Notes: generated by a model from the letters alone, not told the origin. A stretch of 6,965 bases of DNA from Pseudomonadota bacterium (GCA_030636965.1 DAOVVW010000043.1:1-6965), one strand, 5' to 3'; numbered from the stretch's first letter, positions 1-5,448 are shown. Numbers and translations are program-made.

Positions 1-117
1 CGAGTGATTGGTGATTAGTAATTAGTGACCAGTGTAATTCATAAATCCAATCTCCATTTTCCAATCTCTAATTTCCAATGTCCAATGTCTAATATCTAAT
101 GCTCTAATGTTCTAAAC
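1..117. repeat. Left arm of inverted repeat flanking yraN-comM (heptamer-rich)
   Basis: Bases 1-60 are the exact reverse complement of 2245-2304. Bases 61-117 continue the match to 2201-2244, interrupted only by two extra 7-base units here (66-72 ctctaat and 94-100 atctaat) and one base missing relative to the right arm. The first part is built of 7-bp units such as agtgatt, ggtgatt, agtaatt, agtgacc. The rest alternates ccaat and ctaat blocks at 7-8 base spacing. Weaker similarity continues to about 137. The repeat starts at base 1 of the window, so its true outer end is not visible. Confidence 0.95.
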
Positions 118-153
118 TCAATTTCCAATCTCATTCTTTGAAACACGATGGAT

Positions 154-174
154 ATTGGACGTTGGCCCTTGGTC
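154..174. repeat. Three heptamers just past the comM stop
   Basis: Three consecutive 7-bp units (attggac, gttggcc, cttggtc) lie 14 bases beyond the comM stop codon on its transcription path. They belong to the same family as the array just past the ffh stop, sharing the 11-mer TTGGACGTTGG. No terminator-like stem with a T tract was found between this array and the stop. Confidence 0.7.
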
Positions 175-187
175 GCGTGCAACATTT

Positions 188-1711
188 TCATCTCAAGTTG
201 AACGCATCTAACACCGGCCGATACTGAATGGCTTCGGCGAGGTGCTGTTCTTCAGGTACATCCTTTTCATCCAGATCCGCGATGGTTCTGGCAACCCGAA
301 GTATTCTGTGGTATCCGCGTGCCGTAAGCCCCAGTGTTTTTATTGCTTCCGAGATCATGAACTTTCCCTCTGGCCCTATGGGGCAGAGTTCATCCAGGTC
401 TGTAGGGGTCAGTGCGGCGTTAATTTTGCCGAAGCCATTTTCGGCTCTGTTTTCCTGTTTATTCCTTGCGGAAAGCACTCTTCTCCTGACCGAAGCGGTG
501 GGTTCACCGGCCTCGACAGTTCCGATCCTGTCAGGGGGCACTCCGGCAACTTCCACTACCATATCTATTCGATCCAGGAGGGGGCCCGATATGCGCCTCT
601 GATATCTGGCTATTGCTGAGGGGGGGCATATACAGGGTCTCAGTTCGTGACCGCAAAACCCGCATGGACAGGGGTTGGTTGCGCCTATCAGCATGAATCT
701 AGCGGGGAAAGTAGCTGTCCTGGCCGCCCTGCTGATTACTATCCTTCCATCTTCAAGGGGCTGCCTCAGGCTCTCGAGGGCTGAGCGGGAAAACTCGGAC
801 ATCTCATCCAGGAACAATACTCCGCAGTGCGCCAGGGTGACCTCTCCCGGCCTGATCCTGCTGCCTCCCCCTGACAGCCCGATGTTTGAAATAGTGTGAT
901 GCGGTGCCCGAAAGGGAGGGGTGCGAACAAGACCGTCAGCTACGGAAAGCATACCAGCAACACTGTGAATTGCAGTGACCTGAAGGGCCTCTTCTCCGGA
1001 AAGCGGCGGCAGCAGACCCGGAAGCCTCCGTGCCAACATGGTCTTACCGGAGCCTGGAGGACCAGTCATTAGAAGATTGTGCCCACCGGCAGCCGATATT
1101 TCCAACGCCCTTTTGGGAAAATCCTGTCCCTTTACCTCCGACATGTCCGGCTGACGTACGGATTTCCGGACGGGCAGGGGAGGCGCTCGGCCAAGATCCC
1201 TGTGTCCCCGCAGGAACTCGATTGCCTCTGATAGTCGTTCTACAGGGTAGGTCCGGCAGTCAGATACAAGGGAAGCTTCCGCTGCCATCCCGGGTGGAAG
1301 TATGATGCCCTCAAGACCCGCGTTTCTTGCAAGGAGAGCGGCCGGAAAGGAAGCCTCCCTGCCCACTATCTCGCCGGTGAGAGAGAGCTCTCCCATAACC
1401 AGAAAGCCGTCAAGAGCATCATTTGGAAATGCACCCAGCGCTGATAGGATGCCGAGGGCTATGGGGAGATCAAAGCGGCTTCCTTCCTTTTTCAGGTCGG
1501 CGGGGGCCAGGTTCACCGTGATTCGGCTGGCGGGGAGCCTGTATCCGGAGTTTCTCAGGGCCGCCAGAACCCGCTCCTTGCTTTCCCTTACGGCAGTGTC
1601 CCCCAGACCAACGATGGAAAGGCCCGGCAATCCACCTGCAAGATCAAGCTCAACCTGGACAGGGACCGCTTCTAAGTCCTCGATCGTGCAGGACATTATT
1701 CTTGATACCAT
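188..1711 (-). CDS. comM: ComM/YifB family AAA+ ATPase (Mg-chelatase-like, branch-migration helicase)
   Basis: A 507-residue protein of normal family length. Residues 1-170 form the N-terminal ChlI/Lon-like domain with the family pattern GLPGLSIVGLGDTAVRESKE from 27. The AAA+ core follows, with Walker A GPPGSGKT (217-224), Walker B VLFLDEM (298-304), sensor-1 Asn346, a cysteine cluster (C348, C350, C353, C360, C362) after the NPCPCG motif, and SGPLLDRID (375-383) with the likely arginine finger R381. The C-terminal Mg-chelatase domain ends with a helical GLTARGYHRILRVARTIADL segment. ComM is known in Vibrio as a hexameric helicase that promotes branch migration during natural transformation; acting the same way here is inference. 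The ATG is supported by an aggggag Shine-Dalgarno 5 bases upstream, inside yraN. It overlaps yraN by 16 bases, so the two are probably translationally coupled. Confidence 0.95.
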   Translation of the reverse strand: MVSRIMSCTIEDLEAVPVQVELDLAGGLPGLSIVGLGDTAVRESKERVLAALRNSGYRLPASRITVNLAPADLKKEGSRFDLPIALGILSALGAFPNDALDGFLVMGELSLTGEIVGREASFPAALLARNAGLEGIILPPGMAAEASLVSDCRTYPVERLSEAIEFLRGHRDLGRAPPLPVRKSVRQPDMSEVKGQDFPKRALEISAAGGHNLLMTGPPGSGKTMLARRLPGLLPPLSGEEALQVTAIHSVAGMLSVADGLVRTPPFRAPHHTISNIGLSGGGSRIRPGEVTLAHCGVLFLDEMSEFSRSALESLRQPLEDGRIVISRAARTATFPARFMLIGATNPCPCGFCGHELRPCICPPSAIARYQRRISGPLLDRIDMVVEVAGVPPDRIGTVEAGEPTASVRRRVLSARNKQENRAENGFGKINAALTPTDLDELCPIGPEGKFMISEAIKTLGLTARGYHRILRVARTIADLDEKDVPEEQHLAEAIQYRPVLDAFNLR

Positions 1712-2139
1712 TTACTCTCCCCTGGAATTAATTGTCTGCCAGATACTGATCGAGCGTCTCGTATCTGGAAAGCATTCTTTATGTGCCTTATCTTGGGCAT
1801 TCTCCCAGGCACGAAGGTGATTCCCAGAACATCAAACCGGCATGGTGGTTCCCCGAGGCGCTCTTTGACAAGATAATAGCGGGCCGACCTGATAATCCTG
1901 TCGATCTTTCTTTGGTCCACTGTAGCCAGAGGATCAACAAGGAAGGGATGTTGTCTGCTCCTCACTTCCGCAAAAATAATTGTCTCTCCCTTGCGGGCTA
2001 CGATGTCGATCTCACCAAGCCTGCATAGAAAATTTCTGGTTAGTATCCTGTATCCCCTTCGGCGCAAGTATCCGATAGCTTTTTTCTCGCCCCTTTGGCC
2101 GGTGCTGGTATGGGTTGTTTTTTTCCGCCGGAGGAACAT
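1696..2139 (-). CDS. yraN: YraN/UPF0102 family nuclease-fold protein
   Basis: A 147-residue protein with the UPF0102 signature: G14, the GEKKAIGYLRRRGYRIL helix region (17-33), GEIDIVAR (42-49), FAEVRSR (57-63) and the CRFDVLGI strand (100-107). The fold is the PD-(D/E)XK type, with putative catalytic D45, E58 and R60; an Arg at the lysine position also occurs in E. coli YraN. The biochemical role of the family is unsettled. The conserved part ends at HIKNAF (119-124). About 20 further residues (128-147) are a non-conserved tail whose DNA also contains the comM ribosome-binding site and start. The start is the only candidate codon before G14, but no Shine-Dalgarno is visible upstream. The gene lies about 60 bases inside the right repeat arm and is co-directional with comM. 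Confidence 0.92.
   Translation of the reverse strand: MFLRRKKTTHTSTGQRGEKKAIGYLRRRGYRILTRNFLCRLGEIDIVARKGETIIFAEVRSRQHPFLVDPLATVDQRKIDRIIRSARYYLVKERLGEPPCRFDVLGITFVPGRMPKIRHIKNAFQIRDARSVSGRQLIPGESKWYQE
1717..1723 (-). promoter_or_regulatory. comM Shine-Dalgarno inside yraN
   Basis: On the minus strand aggggag stands 5 bases before the comM ATG, within the last codons of yraN. This fixes the upstream ATG (1709-1711) rather than the in-frame Met6 as the start, and suggests coupling to yraN translation. Confidence 0.8.
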
Positions 2140-2200
2140 GAAATTAATAAGTGCAAGGAGGGGGCCAATTAGAACATTAGAAATTGGAGAATGGAATTGG

Positions 2201-2304
2201 GTTTAGAACATTAGAGCATTAGACATTGGAGCATTGGAAATTGGAAAATGGAGATTGGATTTATGAATTACACTGGTCACTAATTACTAATCACCAATCA
2301 CTCG
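2201..2304. repeat. Right arm of inverted repeat flanking yraN-comM
   Basis: Reverse-complement copy of 1-117. Of the bases that align, all 103 that I compared are identical. The only differences are two 7-base units missing here and one extra base at 2231. With the left arm it encloses only yraN and comM; no transposase or integrase lies between them. It occupies the upstream region of yraN, so any yraN promoter is in or next to it. Confidence 0.95.
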
Positions 2305-2327
2305 TTACTCATCACACATCACGATCT
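2272..2327. repeat. Eight consecutive heptamers, ACTNATC type
   Basis: Eight in-phase 7-bp units beginning actggtc, actaatt, actaatc, accaatc, actcgtt, actcatc, acacatc, acgatct. The first four and part of the fifth fall in the right inverted-repeat arm. The rest continue outside it, so the array is longer than the part matched at the left edge of the window. Confidence 0.85.
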
Positions 2328-2337
2328 TGGATCTTAA

Positions 2338-2358
2338 CTAGAGACTAGAGACTCGGGA
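2338..2358. repeat. Three heptamers, CTAGAGA type, just past the rnhB stop
   Basis: Units ctagaga, ctagaga, ctcggga stand directly beyond the rnhB stop codon. They are the fourth distinct heptamer consensus in this window, separated from the ACTNATC array by about 10 bases. Confidence 0.7.
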
Positions 2359-2362
2359 CTAT

Positions 2363-2989
2363 CTATACATATTCTTTAACACCCTTAAACGTTTTACGGT
2401 GAATGGGACAGGGGCCGTGCTGTAAAATAGCTTCGCGATGTTTCTTTGTTCCGTAACCACGGTGGCTGGAGAAACCGTACTGGGGGTAGAGTTCATGATA
2501 CTCGTCCATCATCCGGTCCCGCTCAACCTTGGCAAGGATGGATGCTGCGCCTATGGCAAGGGAATTTCTATCCCCACCCTTGAGGCAGCGGAATGGATTT
2601 GATATTGGCGGCGGGTGGGGTCCGTCAACCAGAACCAGGTCAGGTTTCGGATCGAGTTCGCTCACTGCAAATGACATGGCTGTCAGGGATGCTTGAAGTA
2701 TGTTGATCTTGTCTATCTCGTGATTGTCGACACTTGCCACGTGCCACGCAAGCGCCTGCTCGGTTATTGTCTCGTAGAGTTCGGCCCTTCTTGCGCCGGA
2801 AAACTTTTTACTGTCCAGGGGGAGAGGCAGGTCAGTCTGTTCAGGCAGAATGACCGCGGCGGCAAGTACTGGTCCTGCCAGCGGCCCGCGGCCGGATTCA
2901 TCCACACCGGCAATAAGACAAAAGCCTTCCTTGCGGAAGGCTTCATCGACGGGTTCAAGGTCGAAAAGGCTATGGTCTGTGCCTGCCAT
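2363..2989 (-). CDS. rnhB: Ribonuclease HII
   Basis: A 208-residue type 2 RNase H that cuts RNA in RNA-DNA hybrids and at single ribonucleotides in DNA. The metal-binding acidic residues are visible: D30 and E31 in AGVDESGRGPLAGP (27-40), D122 in LVDGP, and D140 in the KGGD motif. The GRG motif that contacts the ribonucleotide is G33-R34-G35. Also present are DSKKFS (59-64), AASILAKVERDR (148-159) and the C-terminal block from YPQYGFSSHRGYGTKKH to PIHRKTF. Length and motif order are typical, with a short N-terminal extension of about 20 residues. The ATG follows the rplS stop by only 9 bases and has an aggg about 7 bases upstream that overlaps the end of rplS, so it should be co-transcribed with rplS. 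Confidence 0.97.
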   Translation of the reverse strand: MAGTDHSLFDLEPVDEAFRKEGFCLIAGVDESGRGPLAGPVLAAAVILPEQTDLPLPLDSKKFSGARRAELYETITEQALAWHVASVDNHEIDKINILQASLTAMSFAVSELDPKPDLVLVDGPHPPPISNPFRCLKGGDRNSLAIGAASILAKVERDRMMDEYHELYPQYGFSSHRGYGTKKHREAILQHGPCPIHRKTFKGVKEYV

Positions 2990-2998
2990 GCCCGGACC

Positions 2999-3349
2999 CT
3001 AATATGTGTCCTTTTCCCTGATACGGGCTTTTCGGCCCTTCAACGCTCGCAGGTAATAGAGTTTACTTCTCCGTACTCTGCCAAGACGTGTGATATCGAT
3101 CTTCTCGATCTTGGGAGAGTGCAGAGGAAAGACCCTCTCGATACCCACACCAGCTGATACTTTCCTTACTGTGACGGAAGATCTGATCCCGGCCCTTTTG
3201 CGGGCGACCACAACTCCATCAAACAGCTGTATTCTCTCCTTTTCACCCTCGACGATCCTGTAGTGGACCCTGACGTTGGCTCCGATTGGAGTTTCGGGGA
3301 TGTCTTTTTTCATGTGTTCCTTTTCGTACATCTCTAATACATTCATCAT
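2999..3349 (-). CDS. rplS: 50S ribosomal protein L19
   Basis: A 116-residue L19, close to the usual 115. It has the family's VVEG-type strand (RIVEGEKERIQLFDGVVVAR, 31-50), SSVTVRKVSAGVGIERVFPLHSP (57-79) and the RRSKLYYLR block (93-101). L19 sits at the 30S-50S interface of the ribosome. The frame is open further upstream to a TTG at 3367, but the ATG at 3349 is preferred: agaagg stands 5 bases before it, and the resulting N terminus matches family length. A second ATG follows immediately. It is separated from trmD by a 206-base repeat-bearing gap and followed closely by rnhB. I do not recognise the Firmicutes-type L19 leader in the gap. Confidence 0.97.
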   Translation of the reverse strand: MMNVLEMYEKEHMKKDIPETPIGANVRVHYRIVEGEKERIQLFDGVVVARKRAGIRSSVTVRKVSAGVGIERVFPLHSPKIEKIDITRLGRVRRSKLYYLRALKGRKARIREKDTY

Positions 3350-3354
3350 TCGGC

Positions 3355-3360
3355 CCTTCT
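3355..3360 (-). promoter_or_regulatory. rplS Shine-Dalgarno
   Basis: The minus strand reads agaagg, then 5 bases, then the ATG at 3349. The site lies inside the longer reading frame that would begin at TTG 3367, so it argues for the shorter protein. Confidence 0.7.
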
Positions 3361-3413
3361 CTGTCAAACCGTTGGTTGCAATTTTTCAACTCAGTAAAAG
3401 TGTATCATTGCCA

Positions 3414-3490
3414 AGTTGTTGGTTGTTTGTTGTTAGTTGTTAGTGACTAATCATTAAACTATCAACTATTAACTATCAACTTCCAACTAA
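3414..3490. repeat. Eleven in-phase heptamers with fold-back symmetry between trmD and rplS
   Basis: The 77 bases divide exactly into eleven 7-bp units. The left four are NGTTGTT (agttgtt, ggttgtt, tgttgtt, agttgtt), there are two transition units, and the right five are mostly YAACTAT (aaactat, caactat, taactat, caacttc, caactaa). The arms are roughly complementary, with GTT against AAC at each 7-base step, so either strand could fold into a long interrupted hairpin. The rest of the 3350-3555 gap holds no gene and no clear promoter. A weak 5-bp stem (aagcc/ggctt) is near 3490-3504 but lacks a T tract. Confidence 0.9.
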
Positions 3491-3555
3491 GCCCATGAGG
3501 CTTTGGTATTATAAATATTTATTAATGAATCACAAGCACTATCTTGCGGTTATAA

Positions 3556-4296
3556 TTATTTTTCAGGTTCCGGTTCATAGCCGAGCTTTTTCAGGAACTC
3601 AAGGTCATCTTCAGTCAGGTTGGCTTTCTCCAGAAGGTCGGGCCTCTTTTTGAGGGTTCGTTCCAGTGAGCGATCTTTTCTCCAACGGTCTATCCTCCCG
3701 TGATTACCCGAAATTAAAACGTCGGGCACATCCAGGTTCCTGAAACTTGCGGGTCGCGTATAGTGGGGGTATTCAAGAAGTCCCGTTGTGAAGCTCTCGT
3801 CCTCACAGGACCTGTTGTCGCCGAGCACCCCCGGGATGAGCCTTGATACAGCATCAATGATCACAAGTGCGGCAAATTCACCGCCGGTAATAACGTAGTC
3901 TCCGATGGAGATCTCCCTCGTATTGAGACCCTCCGTGATTCTTTCGTCCACACCTTCGTATCTTCCACATATAAGGACCAGCTCGTTTTTTTCCGAAAAT
4001 TCCTGTGCAAGTTCCTGGGTGAAGACCTCTCCCTGGGGACTCAACAGGATCACGGGTGTATCAGGTTGAGTCTCGAGTGATTCTACCGCCAGGAAGATCG
4101 GCTCAGGTTTCATAACCATCCCGGGACCACCACCGTAGGGGTAATCATCAACCATCCTGTGCTTATCCTGAGCAAACTCCCTTGTGTCCACCAGGTTCAG
4201 TTCAATGATGCCCTTGTCGACAGCTTTTCCCAGGACGCTCTCTTTCAGAGCTCCTGCAAGAATTTCCGGGAATATAGTCAGAACGTTAAACTTCAT
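3556..4296 (-). CDS. trmD: tRNA (guanine-N1)-methyltransferase
   Basis: A 246-residue SPOUT methyltransferase that makes m1G37 in tRNAs with G at position 36, guarding against +1 frameshifting. Family motifs in order: FPEIL near 9, DYPYGGGPGM (51-60), LSPQG (85-89), CGRYEGVDER (110-119), the trefoil-knot S-adenosylmethionine loop EISIGDYVITGGE (128-140), RLIPGVLG (152-159) and YPHYTRP (176-182). The acidic residue before SF, which corresponds to the proposed general base in E. coli and Haemophilus, is E167 in DESF, with D166 beside it. The C-terminal domain is of usual length. The ATG directly follows the rimM TGA with no spacer, and its ggag lies in the end of rimM, implying translational coupling. 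Confidence 0.98.
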   Translation of the reverse strand: MKFNVLTIFPEILAGALKESVLGKAVDKGIIELNLVDTREFAQDKHRMVDDYPYGGGPGMVMKPEPIFLAVESLETQPDTPVILLSPQGEVFTQELAQEFSEKNELVLICGRYEGVDERITEGLNTREISIGDYVITGGEFAALVIIDAVSRLIPGVLGDNRSCEDESFTTGLLEYPHYTRPASFRNLDVPDVLISGNHGRIDRWRKDRSLERTLKKRPDLLEKANLTEDDLEFLKKLGYEPEPEK

Positions 4297-4806
4297 TCAG
4301 GGCTCCAGGAGTCCGGGTAGGTGATTGAGCCTGAGGAGTCCCTTTTCAAGGTCAACCTCTCTCACAGCATCGGGAGAGAATGGTATGAGGAACTCTCCCA
4401 ATTCTCCTTCGCCCACAAGCACCGGTGCGCTGCCAGTTTCCATTATCCACTCCACATTTCCTATCAGAGCACCCTCATGGTCCATAACCTTGAGACCAAC
4501 CAGGTCGTGGAGGAAGTACTCACCTTCCTCCAGTGGCGCCAGTTCCGCCTTGGGGAGACATACATCCTTTCCCCTCAGGGTTTCGGCACTGGTGATGTTA
4601 TCGATGCCGGCTATTTTCATGAGTGGTGTATTCTTGTGCATTCTAATCCTCTCGACCTGAACCGGAATCCCTTCATCAAGACCCAGAAATACTCTTTTCG
4701 ATCCTAACAGTATGTCAAGATGATCAGTCTGAGGGTTTAGACGAATCTCACCGTTCCGTCCGTGAGGGCGCAGAATCCTTGCTACGATATAGAGGTCTAG
4801 GGACAT
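4297..4806 (-). CDS. rimM: Ribosome maturation factor RimM (16S rRNA processing)
   Basis: A 169-residue RimM of standard length. The N-terminal beta-barrel domain carries RPHGRNGE (13-20) and a Thr-Asp pair at 27-28. The C-terminal PRC-barrel carries EYFLHDLVGLKV (96-107), GEFLIPF (137-143), VDLEKG (151-156) and the ending LPGLL. RimM binds S19 in the head of the 30S subunit and aids late 30S maturation. It stands 82 bases after rpsP and abuts trmD, the order seen in E. coli. No strong Shine-Dalgarno precedes the ATG; only a ggat about 9 bases upstream is visible. Confidence 0.96.
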   Translation of the reverse strand: MSLDLYIVARILRPHGRNGEIRLNPQTDHLDILLGSKRVFLGLDEGIPVQVERIRMHKNTPLMKIAGIDNITSAETLRGKDVCLPKAELAPLEEGEYFLHDLVGLKVMDHEGALIGNVEWIMETGSAPVLVGEGELGEFLIPFSPDAVREVDLEKGLLRLNHLPGLLEP

Positions 4807-4888
4807 GATTGTCTATCCAGCCCGGTTCCGGATAACTCAGATTAATGAACAGGCAGGAAAGTATATCGGGAAACTCCCGGAGGTATGA
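4807..4888 (-). other. rpsP-rimM spacer without a KH-domain gene
   Basis: These 82 bases are too short for the khpA-like KH-domain gene (about 75-80 codons) that often sits between rpsP and rimM outside the Gammaproteobacteria, and no remnant of the GXXG motif is readable. A small perfect hairpin, cggga/tcccg with a 3-base loop, lies at 4867-4879 shortly after the rpsP stop; there is no T tract, so it is not a convincing terminator. No heptamer repeats occur here. Confidence 0.6.
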
Positions 4889-5170
4889 TCAACTGCTCCT
4901 TGAGGCTCTTTTCTCTTCGTCGAACTTCTTCATGACACCGATCCTGGACAGAAGGCTCTTGACGGTGTCAGATGGCTTGGCGCCTTTTCTGAGCCATTCA
5001 AGGACCTTTTCTTCCTTGATGTTTATCTCGGCAGGATCCTTTTTTGGATCGTAGGTCCCGACAATCTCGATGAAGCGTCCATCCCGGGGAAACTTGGAAT
5101 CAGCTACTACTACCCGGTAGAACGGCTGCTTTTTTTTGCCCATTCGTCTCAATCTAATTACTGTCGCCAA
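4889..5170 (-). CDS. rpsP: 30S ribosomal protein S16
   Basis: A 93-residue S16 when read from TTG at 5170, giving the expected N terminus [19 protein letters not shown]. Further family blocks are [19 protein letters not shown] (20-38) and [12 protein letters not shown] (59-70). S16 is a primary assembly protein of the 30S body. The frame stays open upstream to an ATG at 5236, but those codons lie in the structured leader and give a non-S16 extension. A perfect AGGAGG 8 bases before the TTG decides the start. It is preceded by its own promoter and leader and followed by rimM and trmD. The C-terminal tail ([13 protein letters not shown]) is basic and not conserved. Confidence 0.96.
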   Translation of the reverse strand: MATVIRLRRMGKKKQPFYRVVVADSKFPRDGRFIEIVGTYDPKKDPAEINIKEEKVLEWLRKGAKPSDTVKSLLSRIGVMKKFDEEKRASRSS

Positions 5171-5178
5171 AAATCTTA

Positions 5179-5184
5179 CCTCCT
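5179..5184 (-). promoter_or_regulatory. rpsP Shine-Dalgarno for a TTG start
   Basis: The minus strand carries a perfect AGGAGG, 8 bases before TTG 5170. It begins only 12 bases after the closing stem of the leader RNA, so leader folding could plausibly affect ribosome access. Confidence 0.9.
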
Positions 5185-5196
5185 GGTTATGCGGCT

Positions 5197-5345
5197 GCCA
5201 TAGCACAGCATCTACTTCGTTATCGGCCCTCGGCAATCCTCAGCGTATATCCATATACGCTTCTGGTTCCCTCGGGCCTGCTGCCTCGCATCTACTGTAC
5301 TCTGGCGAGCCTCATGAAAATCTTATGAGTCAGCACGATACGCTG
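5197..5345 (-). promoter_or_regulatory. Structured 5' leader RNA of rpsP with repeated tandem G.A modules
   Basis: Read as minus-strand RNA. Closing stem P1 pairs 5306-5295 (GCCAGAGUACAG) with 5208-5197 (CUGUGCUAUGGC): 10 Watson-Crick pairs, one G.U and one G.A in 12. P2 pairs 5278-5274 (GGCCC) with 5229-5225 (GGGCC). P3 is an 8-bp hairpin (5261-5254 with 5249-5242) with loop UGGA. Tandem G.A/A.G oppositions fall at 5292-5291 against 5211-5212, at 5273-5272 against 5230-5231, and at 5263-5262 against 5240-5241, each next to paired bases. Two small hairpins (5345-5331 and 5329-5311) precede P1. The element fills almost the whole distance from the predicted start of transcription to the Shine-Dalgarno. 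It may be an S16 autoregulatory leader, but it may also be one copy of a dispersed structured repeat. Confidence 0.6.
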
Positions 5346-5357
5346 CGAGAACAAAAC

Positions 5358-5386
5358 TTACTACATTTTTTTTATTGATTCGTCAA
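5358..5386 (-). promoter_or_regulatory. Probable sigma-70 promoter of the rpsP operon
   Basis: On the minus strand, TTGACG (5386-5381, 5 of 6 consensus) and TAGTAA (5363-5358, 4 of 6) are separated by exactly 17 A/T-rich bases. Transcription would start near 5351, just before the first hairpin of the leader. It lies between ffh and rpsP, so rpsP-rimM-trmD and perhaps downstream genes can be expressed apart from ffh. Confidence 0.6.
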
Positions 5387-5416
5387 ACGTTTATATTCAA
5401 ATATTTGATATTAAGC

Positions 5417-5444
5417 CTTGGACGTTGGACATTGGACCTTGGAC
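5417..5444. repeat. Four heptamers, NTTGGAC type, just past the ffh stop
   Basis: Four exact-length units, cttggac, gttggac, attggac, cttggac, begin 5 bases beyond the ffh stop codon. Six of the seven positions are invariant. They are the same family as 154-174 beyond comM. No other ffh terminator is visible, so this may mark the end of the ffh transcript, though it lacks a hairpin. Confidence 0.9.
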
Positions 5445-5448
5445 GGTT

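Noticed and set aside
347..530. Cysteine cluster of ComM as a fused zinc-finger domain
   Set aside because: The NPCPCG cysteine-rich loop is a normal part of the ComM/YifB family, not an added domain.
1302..1820. 172-codon open frame on the plus strand opposite comM and yraN
   Set aside because: Its translation is a Ser/Arg/Pro-rich shadow of the confirmed comM frame, with no family motif and no ribosome site.
1..2304. CRISPR array or insertion sequence as the source of the repeats
   Set aside because: The repeats are 7-bp degenerate tandem units without unique spacers of constant length, and no transposase or cas gene is present in the window.
3350..3367. Longer rplS beginning at TTG 3367
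   Set aside because: The ATG at 3349 has its own agaagg at 5 bases and gives the usual L19 length.
3490..3504. aagcc/ggctt stem as the trmD terminator
   Set aside because: The stem is only 5 bp, with a 5-base loop and no T tract on the minus strand.
5171..5236. Longer rpsP beginning at ATG 5236
   Set aside because: The extra 22 residues do not resemble S16, lie in the structured leader, and would ignore the perfect AGGAGG placed before TTG 5170.
5242..5261. P3 hairpin as a known two-hairpin motif with an AYGGAY loop
   Set aside because: The loop region reads AUGGAU, but only one such hairpin is present and it is nested in a larger stem, so the match is probably chance.
5360..5376. T-rich run as a terminator
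   Set aside because: The run is on the plus strand, where no gene ends, and no strong stem precedes it. On the minus strand it forms the A-rich spacer of the rpsP promoter.
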